DNA from: an uncultured Porphyromonadaceae bacterium | GTDB lineage: Bacteria; Bacteroidota; Bacteroidia; Bacteroidales; Muribaculaceae | Reading direction: 5' to 3' | Assembly (NCBI GenBank): GCA_937921035.1 | Contig: CALEUL010000060.1 | Location: 141,502-205,501 of the forward strand | DNA length: 64,000 nucleotides | In this document: one piece after another, positions 35,094-42,752 of the stretch | Layout of the letters: each line of letters begins with the position of its first letter | Numbering within the stretch: the stretch's first letter is position 1 | The notes under the pieces: generated by a model | What the model was told of the DNA's origin: nothing | Databases searched by the model: none | Seen by the model: the letters and a program-made list of their open reading frames with translations, nothing else | Made by a program: the position numbers and the translations under genes

Positions 35094-36941
35094 ATGAAAC
35101 GACAACTACTCTCTGCCCTGGCTGCCGCCGCCGTCTTCGCTTCCGCGGCTTCCGACATAGATTTCACCTACAACACCGCCGGAGCCGAACCCGGAGGTTT
35201 CGGATTCCGCAAAACCGAGACCTACGACGTGGCGATACATATCACCGACCCCACCGTTGTCGGCACAAAGGTGAAGGGACTGTCTGTCTACCTGCCCGTT
35301 ACCGCCGAAGGCGTCATCGACCTCTCGGGATGGCTCGCCACCGAGCTGAAGCTCATGGACAAGAAAAACGCCCCGGACCTTGCGTCCGCGGAAGCGACGC
35401 TGACAAACTACACCCTCTCCGCCACCTTCGACACTCCCGTGGAGATTACCGAAGCGGGCATTTGGGCCGGCTACTCCTTCACCATCAACGGCTTGGATGC
35501 CGCCTACGGCTTCCCGGGCAACCCCGTGGCCATTGTCAGCTCGGCGCAGAACCGCGACAAGGGCCTGTGGATGCACACGTCGCGCACACGCCTGAAATGG
35601 GCCGACCTCGGCACGGTGCAGAAGGCTGTCAGCCCGATGGTTGTGCACCTGCAGTCGCAGTTCGGCGACAACGACGTGGCCGTAACTGTCGCCGGCGAGG
35701 TATATCTTGTTCGGGGCAACGAGGGCACCCTGCCCGCAACACTCGTGAACCACGGCGCCGAGCCGGTGAGCGACATCGAGTACTCCTACTCCTTCGGCAC
35801 CGTCAGCGGCTCGGGCTCTTACCGGCTCGAAGAACCTCTTGCCACCGGCGGCAGGACGACCACCGTGGCGCTGCCCGTGAGCGCCGCCCCGGAATTCGGC
35901 AAATACAGCCTGTCGCTCACCGTGGACAAGAACAACGGCGCCGTCAACAACGACCCCAACCGCACCGCCGCGGGCACCGTGAACGTATGGCCCAAAATAC
36001 CCGTAAATCGCCCTCTCGTAGAGGAATACACCGGGTTGAACTGCGGCTTCTGCCCCCGCGGATATGTGGCGATGGAATATATGAAGGAGAAATTGGGCGA
36101 CGATTTCGTGGCTCTCGCCTTCCACAGCAGCGCGTTCGAAACAGCGATGGCCACTGTGCAGAACTACGACTTCCCCGTGGCCGTTACCGGCTTCCCCGCC
36201 GCCGACATCAACCGCGCCGCCATAATGGACCCCGCGAACATTCCTTACGAATGGGACGACTACGCCGAAAGCATCTGCAACGCCGATATCAGCTTGGGAA
36301 TACGCTGGGCCGACGAGGACTGCAACAAGATAGAGCTGACATCGGAGCTGACCTTCATGGAGGACTTCGACGCATCGGCCTGCCGCCTCACCTTCGCCTT
36401 GGTAGGCGACAACCTCCACAATATCATGTGGATGCAGGAAAACAACTATGCCGGACAGAAGAAAGGCGACGGCGTGGAAACACCGATATGGGACCTGTTC
36501 CTAAAAGGCGGCTCTCTCGTGCCCGGCCTGATATTCAACGATGTTGTGGTATACTACAAGGACATCAAGGGCATCGAAGGTTCGGTGCCGGAGAAGGCCG
36601 AGTGCAACCGCACGTACACCTACAGCTACACCGTGGACGTCAAAGACATACGCAACCTTATCGGTGAACGCTTCCTCAACGCCGACGCCACCCTCCACGG
36701 CGTAGTGGCACTTGTGGACACCGCCACGGGCCATGCCGTCAACAGCTGCCGCTCGGCATCGCTGAACTACTCCGACTCGCCTGCCGGCGTGGGCGCCATC
36801 AGTGCCGGCGCCACCGTGGAAGCATCCGAATTCTTCAACATGCAGGGCATGGCAGTGCCGCAGCCCGGCGCAGGAATGTTCATCCGCCGCGACCGCATGA
36901 GCGACGGCACCGTCCGCACAGCCAAAGTGGTGCTGAGATAA
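35094..36941 (+). CDS. Omp28-related secreted protein with CxxC thioredoxin-like motif
   Basis: A 615-residue exported protein from the ATG at 35094 (signal peptide MKRQLLSALAAAAVFASAAS); an ATG two codons upstream is the alternative. Longer in-frame starts are rejected because the promoter box TACTTTTG lies at 35039-35046. Residues about 25-295 look like two beta domains. The Omp28-related region starts at PLVEEYTGLNCGFCPRGYVA with the CxxC at 317-320, followed by the family's LAFHSSAF and VTGFPAADINR patterns. The last 40 residues (FFNMQGMAV, then GMFIRR, then DGTVRTAKVVLR) are a short T9SS-like tail. Codon use is strongly GC-ending. The next gene, 50 bases on, has the same tail type. Confidence 0.78.
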   Translation: MKRQLLSALAAAAVFASAASDIDFTYNTAGAEPGGFGFRKTETYDVAIHITDPTVVGTKVKGLSVYLPVTAEGVIDLSGWLATELKLMDKKNAPDLASAEATLTNYTLSATFDTPVEITEAGIWAGYSFTINGLDAAYGFPGNPVAIVSSAQNRDKGLWMHTSRTRLKWADLGTVQKAVSPMVVHLQSQFGDNDVAVTVAGEVYLVRGNEGTLPATLVNHGAEPVSDIEYSYSFGTVSGSGSYRLEEPLATGGRTTTVALPVSAAPEFGKYSLSLTVDKNNGAVNNDPNRTAAGTVNVWPKIPVNRPLVEEYTGLNCGFCPRGYVAMEYMKEKLGDDFVALAFHSSAFETAMATVQNYDFPVAVTGFPAADINRAAIMDPANIPYEWDDYAESICNADISLGIRWADEDCNKIELTSELTFMEDFDASACRLTFALVGDNLHNIMWMQENNYAGQKKGDGVETPIWDLFLKGGSLVPGLIFNDVVVYYKDIKGIEGSVPEKAECNRTYTYSYTVDVKDIRNLIGERFLNADATLHGVVALVDTATGHAVNSCRSASLNYSDSPAGVGAISAGATVEASEFFNMQGMAVPQPGAGMFIRRDRMSDGTVRTAKVVLR

Positions 36942-36991
36942 CACAATTTCTACACTTTATTATCTTATAATATTAATTCCAATCGTTTTTT

Positions 36992-38584
36992 ATGTTAAAA
37001 GCATTTACATTCATCGCCACGGCCTGCCTGCTGGCCACGACAGCCGGCGCCCGCGAACTTGCGCCGCTACAGTTCCAACAGCATGCCGACCTCAACGGCA
37101 TCCGCGCCACTTTCGCCAAAGCTCCCGCAAAAGCAGCAGGAGAAACCGACTATATCTCCGAGGCCGAGGGCGAGGCTAAGAACTACACCAAGACATTCGA
37201 CGTCAACTACATGGGCTATGTAATGGAACAGCAGAGCGCCGTATCCACAATAGTTTTCGGCAGCGACAACACCGTATACTTCGCCGACCCCATGTCGCTG
37301 CTGCCCACGGGCACATACATCAAAGGCACCATCGAGGGCAACAAGATTTCCGTGGCATATCCCCAGTGCATCTTCGCCACCGAGGACGAGGGCGCTTACG
37401 AATACACCTTGGTTGAGCCCCTCGACGAGATGGACGAGGAAACGGGCCTGCAGATGGCAAAAATAATGGAACCCGGCACAGCTACTTATACCATCGGCGA
37501 CGACGGCGTCATCACACTCGACCCGCTGCCCGAAAACTGCGGCTTCGGCATCATCATGGCCGGAAGCATGTACCTTGGCATCTGCGAGTTCAACATCTCC
37601 TTCTCCGCCGACAGCCGAGAAGCGGTTACACCGCCGGCAGGATTGGAAACCACCACGTACAGCTACAAGATGAACGACTTCTACGGCCATCCCGCGCAGA
37701 TAGGCTTCGACGGCAACGACGTTTATTTCACCAACATCTCCACCGACGTTCCCGACCTGTGGTTCAAGGGCACTATCGAGGCCGACGGCAAGATTCACAT
37801 CGCCAACCGCCAGTTCATGGGCACATACATGGGCGCTTACGAAATATACACCTTCCTTGCCCGCGAAACCGAGGAATATCCCTACATGGAACCCGCCGAG
37901 GCCGAGGCTGAGTACACCTTCGACTTCGACCCCGAGACAGGCAAGATATACAACGGTTCCTCCGACCTTATCCTCCTTATCAACGCCGGCGCCGAGGACA
38001 TTGTATTCCTCTGCCGCATTTCGCCCAACGGCTTCTGGCTGCAGGAAAATTACGCCGGCACTCCCCAGGACCCCTACAACCTTGAATGGGCCGAAGGCAC
38101 AAGCTTCAACACCCTCGACTTCTACCTGCCCAACGTGGACACCGACGGCAACCTGATGCTCAACGAGAACCTCTACTACAACCTGTTCTACGACGGCGAG
38201 GTTGTGGAAATCAACCCCGAGGAATTCGGCTCCGACAGCTTCTTCACCGACATACCCTTCGACTATAACAAGAACATGATCGTTCGCGACCGCATCGACG
38301 GCGCCCACGAGATAGGCGTGAAGGTATGGGGTTTGGAGACCATCGGCCTGCAGCTCATCAACAAATGCGACGGTGTGGAACACCGCAGCCGGATTGTGGA
38401 ACTTAACCTCGAGAACGGCATCGTAACCGGCGTGGACAACGTCGCCACCGGCAAATCGCCCGTGGTAAGCACCGAGTACTTCGACCTGACCGGCCGCCGC
38501 ATCGCCAACAACGCCAAAGGCTTCTGCATCCAGCGCCGCCACCACGCCGACGGCACCGTCAGCACCGTCAAAGCTCTCCGCTAA
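36992..38584 (+). CDS. Secreted protein of unknown function with short C-terminal sorting motif, paralogue 2
   Basis: A 530-residue acidic exported protein (signal peptide MLKAFTFIATACLLATTAGA). It is not similar to any named family I recognise but is a clear paralogue of the protein at 17754-19379, with matching beta units (FDGNDVYFTNI, LWFKGTIEADGKIHI; PYNLEW then DFYLPNVDTDGNL). The tail YFDLTGRRI, then KGFCI, then DGTVSTVKALR matches the tails of two other proteins here. No promoter box is visible in the 50 bases before it, so it probably shares a transcript with the Omp28-like gene. Its place between the two halves of the mannan locus may be chance. Confidence 0.7.
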   Translation: MLKAFTFIATACLLATTAGARELAPLQFQQHADLNGIRATFAKAPAKAAGETDYISEAEGEAKNYTKTFDVNYMGYVMEQQSAVSTIVFGSDNTVYFADPMSLLPTGTYIKGTIEGNKISVAYPQCIFATEDEGAYEYTLVEPLDEMDEETGLQMAKIMEPGTATYTIGDDGVITLDPLPENCGFGIIMAGSMYLGICEFNISFSADSREAVTPPAGLETTTYSYKMNDFYGHPAQIGFDGNDVYFTNISTDVPDLWFKGTIEADGKIHIANRQFMGTYMGAYEIYTFLARETEEYPYMEPAEAEAEYTFDFDPETGKIYNGSSDLILLINAGAEDIVFLCRISPNGFWLQENYAGTPQDPYNLEWAEGTSFNTLDFYLPNVDTDGNLMLNENLYYNLFYDGEVVEINPEEFGSDSFFTDIPFDYNKNMIVRDRIDGAHEIGVKVWGLETIGLQLINKCDGVEHRSRIVELNLENGIVTGVDNVATGKSPVVSTEYFDLTGRRIANNAKGFCIQRRHHADGTVSTVKALR

Positions 38585-38623
38585 TCGCGCTTAGCTCAGC
38601 AACTTATTCCCCAAACCAACATA

Positions 38624-38650
38624 AAGGCCCGGCTTTCACAGCCGGGCCTT
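38624..38650 (+). terminator. Terminator after the secreted paralogue gene
   Basis: AAGGCCCGGC pairs perfectly with GCCGGGCCTT around a 7-base loop. It could serve both converging transcripts. Confidence 0.75.
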
Positions 38651-38750
38651 CAACCTAACCTGATTTACCTATGACTTATCCCGGTACCCAACCTTTACTT
38701 CTATTGTAACTGTTTCCGGGATTATACCACTAAGGTTTTATCTAAACCAA

Positions 38751-40076
38751 TCAATCTATTGTTGAATTGTGTATTTTCTCGTTTGCTTTGCGGATAACAT
38801 CCAGCGTAGAGCGGTCGACGGAGAACACAGAGTTGAGTCCTTGTGCCTCCTGTGCCGGATCGCCGGTGTAGTCGTCGCCGGGCTGCCAGTTCTCGTGAGC
38901 GGGAACGGCAGTGCCTCCCCAACCCCAGAAATTGGCTCCGTTAATGCTGTTGTCGGCCGTCATAAGGTCGAAAACAAAATTATAGTATTCGTCGCGTGCC
39001 GTCGTCGGGGTGCCAGGAGCAATTGCCATGCCGTCGCGGGGGAATCCGAATTCCTCCAATACGATGGGTTTGGCCGTACGCGCGCGGTGTTCGCGGATAT
39101 AGTCGAGTGTATTCTGCTTGGCCACAGGCAACGTTTCTGTGAGCGAATCGGGCTTAGCCCAGCTCCAGTTATAGGGCCATATGTGGATGTTGGCGTAGTC
39201 GATGGCATCGGAATTATGGATGCGCGCCCACAGCTCTATGTCGCCCTCGCAACCCCAGGAGCCTTCACTGCCGGTACTTACAAGGTGATTGGCATCGATG
39301 CTCTTTATAAGGCGACCGGTATCCGTAAGCCAGTCCTCGAAAGCCTGTTTGTTGTCGGGATTGAAACAACGCGGCTCGTTGGCAATCTGCCACGACATGA
39401 TTGCCGGCGACTCGCTGTACAGCTTGCCGGTGATGGAGTTTGTACGGCCTACAATATTGCGTACATGATTGGCATACAGCGATTTTGCCACCGAGTCGGT
39501 TACAAATGCCGAGACAAATTCCATATATGCCGGATAGCTCGTCTCCAAGGGTACGGGAGCCTCGCCGCGGCCTGCCCACTCAAGGTATGTGCCGTAGCCG
39601 CCGCTCCATTCCCATGCGTTGTTAAGATATATAACGGCGCGCATGTCGCGTTTTTCCAGAGCGTCGAGCACATAGTCCAGACCCACGAGCAAATCCTGGT
39701 TATATTCGCCCGGGGCAGTCTGCAAAGTAGGTTCTATATGGCTGGCGATATGGCGGTTGCCGTCGCCGCCGGCAAGAATGCGCAGATTGTCCACGCCAAG
39801 CGCCTGCAGGGAGTCCAGCTCGGCCTCGAGGCGCGCTCGGTTGCCGCCGACGCCCTCCGATCCGAGGATGCCCGCATACCACAGGTTTGTGCCCACATAG
39901 CGGTAAGGCTTGCCGTGGAGCATGAATTCGCCGTTTTCAACGGTTACGAAACCGTTGTCGGCTGTCTCGCCCTCATCGGCCTTCCTGGAAGTGCAGCCTC
40001 CGGCAAGCGACGCCGCTACAGACAAAATTATCGCGGTCTTGACTTTTTTTATCATCTTTTTTCGTGTTATCGTCAT
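38751..40076 (-). CDS. GH5 (subfamily 7-like) beta-mannanase lipoprotein
   Basis: A 441-residue lipoprotein (lipobox LAGGC, Cys28). The GH5 catalytic pair is present: acid/base Glu234 in QIANEPR and nucleophile Glu342 in LEEFGFPRD. The N-terminal FVTVENGEFMLHGKPYRYVGTNLWYAG phrase is typical of subfamily 7 endo-beta-1,4-mannanases. It adds a third mannanase to the locus. The ATG at 40076 directly follows the esterase stop codon; the in-frame ATG at 40055 gives a more usual lipoprotein signal and may be the real start. No promoter lies between it and the esterase gene. Confidence 0.88.
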   Translation of the reverse strand: MTITRKKMIKKVKTAIILSVAASLAGGCTSRKADEGETADNGFVTVENGEFMLHGKPYRYVGTNLWYAGILGSEGVGGNRARLEAELDSLQALGVDNLRILAGGDGNRHIASHIEPTLQTAPGEYNQDLLVGLDYVLDALEKRDMRAVIYLNNAWEWSGGYGTYLEWAGRGEAPVPLETSYPAYMEFVSAFVTDSVAKSLYANHVRNIVGRTNSITGKLYSESPAIMSWQIANEPRCFNPDNKQAFEDWLTDTGRLIKSIDANHLVSTGSEGSWGCEGDIELWARIHNSDAIDYANIHIWPYNWSWAKPDSLTETLPVAKQNTLDYIREHRARTAKPIVLEEFGFPRDGMAIAPGTPTTARDEYYNFVFDLMTADNSINGANFWGWGGTAVPAHENWQPGDDYTGDPAQEAQGLNSVFSVDRSTLDVIRKANEKIHNSTID

Positions 40077-41516
40077 TTATTTTTCCCAGTCGTCGGTGCG
40101 GAAGGGCACCAGAGGCATGCCGTAATTATCGTGCAGCTTGCCGATGGCGAAATTACGGAAGCAGTAGCGTACGGATTTTATCTCGCGCACATCGGGACTG
40201 CTGACAACAATCACTTCGCCTGGCAGGATACGGGCGTCGGCGGGATGGAACACCTTGTCGGCGCCGGCAACCTCGAAGCCCTCGGGTGCATCGTTGGGCG
40301 AGAAGCCCGTCCATGCGTTGTCGAACTTCAGATATGCCTCGTTGCCTTTAACCTCCATCTCGCGGAAAGTGGGATATGTGTGCGGAATTCCCTTTATGCC
40401 GTAAGTGTGGGTGGCGGCAGACTGTGCCAGACGGTTGCCTATGGAGCGCTTGTTGCGGGCGTGGATGTCGTTGGGTTCATCGGGGTACACAAGGTCGGAA
40501 GTGCACACTATATATGCGCCCGGAGTGGTTGTTGCGGCTTTGTTCTGAGCCTCGCGGAACAATGCCGCGTTGGTGCCGTTCACGTCGCCGTAATCCCAGC
40601 CGGGAAGTTCCACAAAATAGAATTTCATATCGTCGTTGCCCCACATCTTTCGCCAGTGGTTTACCATATCTGCCTGGCGGTCTCCGTAGTAGTCGTGGCC
40701 GCCGACATTCGACTCACCCTGATTCCAGATGAAACCGCGTGCGGTGTAGCCGACGACAGGAAGTACCATGCCGTAGTACATAACGCCCACGCGCTCATGG
40801 TGGGCTTTATTCTTGTCGGCCTGCTCGGCTTTCATGTTGCGGTCGGGATATTTGGCGATTATTTCGGCAGGTTCAAAACCTTCCACCTTGGCGCCGCCGT
40901 ACGCGTTGCAGATAATGCCTACCGGAGTGTCGATGATGTCGCGGATCGCCTTGGCGAAGAACCATGCGACTGCCGAGAATTCACCGGCATTGGCAGGCTC
41001 GCTCACCTTCCATGTGGCGTTAACATCGTACTGAGGCTCGTAGACCGGCGTTTTGGGAATGGTGAGGAAACGTATTCCCTTGCCGAGTTTGCTGCTGAAG
41101 ACAATTTCCTCGCCGCCGCCCTCGATGGGCTGGTTGTTGTAGCCGCGCAGCGGCATTTCCATGTTGCTCTGGCCCGATGCAATCCATACCTCGCCGGCAA
41201 GCACATTGCCGAAACTCACGCTATGGCCGTCCTTGGTGTCGGTAACGGTGAGCGAAAGGGGCTCGAAGGATGCTTTTGGAGTTGGAAGGTACATTTGCCA
41301 TGCGCCTTTTTTGTCGGCTGTGGCTTCGGCTTTGCCGCCCCACGAGCCTGCGGCCTGTACGAGGGCGCCGGGTGTGGCATGGCCGCGCAGCATGGCCGTG
41401 GTATCGGCCTGAAGCACCATGTTGTCGGAAAAATATTTCGGCATTGTAACGGCCGCATTAACTGCTCCGAAAGATAACATAGCCGCTGATGTTGCAAGGA
41501 TTTTAAATGTGGTCAT
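40077..41516 (-). CDS. SASA-family carbohydrate acetylesterase
   Basis: A 479-residue exported enzyme (signal peptide to about VNAA, residue 22) of the sialate O-acetylesterase-like SGNH group. The nucleophile Ser117 is in IASGQSNMEMP, a second block reads GFIWNQGESNVG, and the Asp-His pair is probably in NDIHARNK. Some members cleave 9-O-acetyl sialate, but the GH5 gene directly downstream and the alpha-galactosidase nearby make acetyl groups on mannan the likelier substrate (inference). A -7 box TATATTTG lies at 41542-41549 (minus), behind a long inverted repeat. Confidence 0.82.
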   Translation of the reverse strand: MTTFKILATSAAMLSFGAVNAAVTMPKYFSDNMVLQADTTAMLRGHATPGALVQAAGSWGGKAEATADKKGAWQMYLPTPKASFEPLSLTVTDTKDGHSVSFGNVLAGEVWIASGQSNMEMPLRGYNNQPIEGGGEEIVFSSKLGKGIRFLTIPKTPVYEPQYDVNATWKVSEPANAGEFSAVAWFFAKAIRDIIDTPVGIICNAYGGAKVEGFEPAEIIAKYPDRNMKAEQADKNKAHHERVGVMYYGMVLPVVGYTARGFIWNQGESNVGGHDYYGDRQADMVNHWRKMWGNDDMKFYFVELPGWDYGDVNGTNAALFREAQNKAATTTPGAYIVCTSDLVYPDEPNDIHARNKRSIGNRLAQSAATHTYGIKGIPHTYPTFREMEVKGNEAYLKFDNAWTGFSPNDAPEGFEVAGADKVFHPADARILPGEVIVVSSPDVREIKSVRYCFRNFAIGKLHDNYGMPLVPFRTDDWEK

Positions 41517-41541
41517 GAGTAAGGTGTTTGTTTTTATGTCG

Positions 41542-41642
41542 CAAATATAATCACAGAATTTCGAATTTGGCGAACCTTGTAATAATTTTTCAACACTCTG
41601 TCAATATAATGCAAGACAGTAAAATAAGGTTCTGCCAAATTC
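41542..41642 (-). promoter_or_regulatory. Esterase/GH5 promoter with long inverted repeat (possible AraC operator)
   Basis: The -7 box TATATTTG (41542-41549) reads toward the esterase. GAATTTGGCGAACCTT (41563-41578) and its near-perfect inverse AAGGTTCTGCCAAATTC (41626-41642) face each other across 47 bases, with an inner CTGTC/GACAG pair. The near arm covers the expected -33 position, a common place for an activating AraC-family site. The regulator gene ends 19 bases beyond the far arm. It could also serve as that gene's transcript end. Confidence 0.5.
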
Positions 41643-41660
41643 TTTTTAATAACAGAGGTA

Positions 41661-42548
41661 TCATATAAGCACACGGTGATGCTTATAGTATTCGCGGAAT
41701 TCCTTGGGCGAGCAACCCTTCTTTTTCTTGAATATGCGGTTGAAATAGCTTACGTTGTTAAAGCCGCAACAGTAGCATATTTCCGATACCGAACTTGTGC
41801 TGTCCACAAGGGCGCGGGTGGCGAAACCGAGGCGCACGTCTATTATATAGTCCGACACCAGACGCCCCGTGCGCAGTTTAAAGAAACGACTGAAAGCCGT
41901 CGGCGTCATGCCGGCGAGGTTTGCAAGCTGGGCAAGCGTTATCTCCTTCTGGTAATTGTCGGTTATGAATTTCTGCACCTTTGTAACGCGCCGCGAGTCC
42001 GACCCGTGCGCCAGATTCGCATAGGTCGATGTCGCCAGAGTCGTGTATGGCTCCACTGTGGCGAGTTCGTACAGAATCGTCATAAGCTCTATAAAACGGT
42101 AGAAATCGCCATGCATGGTAACAAGTTTCTCCAGACGGTGGAACACGTGCATTATCGCGTGCTGCGAGAAGGCAATGCCCAGAGTGGATTTCTCGAGCAT
42201 CTCGCGAATGGCCCGCATCTGGTTCTTGCTCATGAACGTATCGCCGAAAAGCTTGTTGGAGAACTGTATGGTTATTTCACGAATCTGTCCAGACGTACAA
42301 TTATGCTGCTCCCACGCATGTTCTATTCCGCCGCCCACAAGTACAAGATCGTAGTCGCCGATTGTCTTTACCGAGTCGCCCACAATACGGGCGGCCCCAT
42401 TGCTGCCGGCTACAAAATTAAGTTCGTATTCGTCGTGCCGGTGTATGGGATAGTTGAACTTGTCCTTGTAGCGGTCTACAATATAAAAGCAGTCCTTGTC
42501 GGACAAGGGCGTGATTTCCGTAATTACTTCAGGAGCGTTTTTGGTCAT
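41661..42548 (-). CDS. AraC-family transcriptional regulator
   Basis: A 295-residue cytoplasmic regulator. Residues about 20-95 look like the cupin-type ligand-binding domain (YPIHRHDEYELNFV, DYDLVLVGGGIEHAW). The C-terminal 100 residues carry two helix-turn-helix motifs: KEITLAQLANLAGMTPTAF and SVSEICYCCGFNNVSYFNR, then FKKKKGCSPKEFR. It lies between mannan esterase and alpha-galactosidase genes and is the only regulator in the locus, so it probably activates the mannan genes in response to a breakdown product (inference). No hybrid two-component or anti-sigma regulator accompanies the SusCD pair. Confidence 0.9.
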   Translation of the reverse strand: MTKNAPEVITEITPLSDKDCFYIVDRYKDKFNYPIHRHDEYELNFVAGSNGAARIVGDSVKTIGDYDLVLVGGGIEHAWEQHNCTSGQIREITIQFSNKLFGDTFMSKNQMRAIREMLEKSTLGIAFSQHAIMHVFHRLEKLVTMHGDFYRFIELMTILYELATVEPYTTLATSTYANLAHGSDSRRVTKVQKFITDNYQKEITLAQLANLAGMTPTAFSRFFKLRTGRLVSDYIIDVRLGFATRALVDSTSSVSEICYCCGFNNVSYFNRIFKKKKGCSPKEFREYYKHHRVLI

Positions 42549-42684
42549 GGTATGGACAGGTTTTGAATTTACAGGTGCCCCGGTTGGGAATTCTTGCCGT
42601 AAAGATAGCTATTTTTTGCGAAAACAACACAACAGAAGTCAAGTATTTAACAATATCGTCGAACATTTGCATCTGTATAATGTA

Positions 42685-42692
42685 TAACTTTG
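42685..42692 (+). promoter_or_regulatory. -7 promoter box for the alpha-galactosidase
   Basis: TAACTTTG, about 60 bases before the ATG, with TTTG at 42666-42669. The 204-base gap 42549-42752 must also hold the AraC gene's promoter, for which only a weak TATCTTTA is visible. Confidence 0.6.
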
Positions 42693-42752
42693 CACTACGG
42701 CGTTTTATTGCCCTTTCTCCTTAAAAAATAAACCATTTCACAATACAATATA

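Noticed and set aside
38769..41477. Open frame of 902 codons on the plus strand across the GH5 and esterase genes
   Set aside because: It spans two well-supported genes on the other strand and shows no domain of its own; GC-rich codon use creates such frames.
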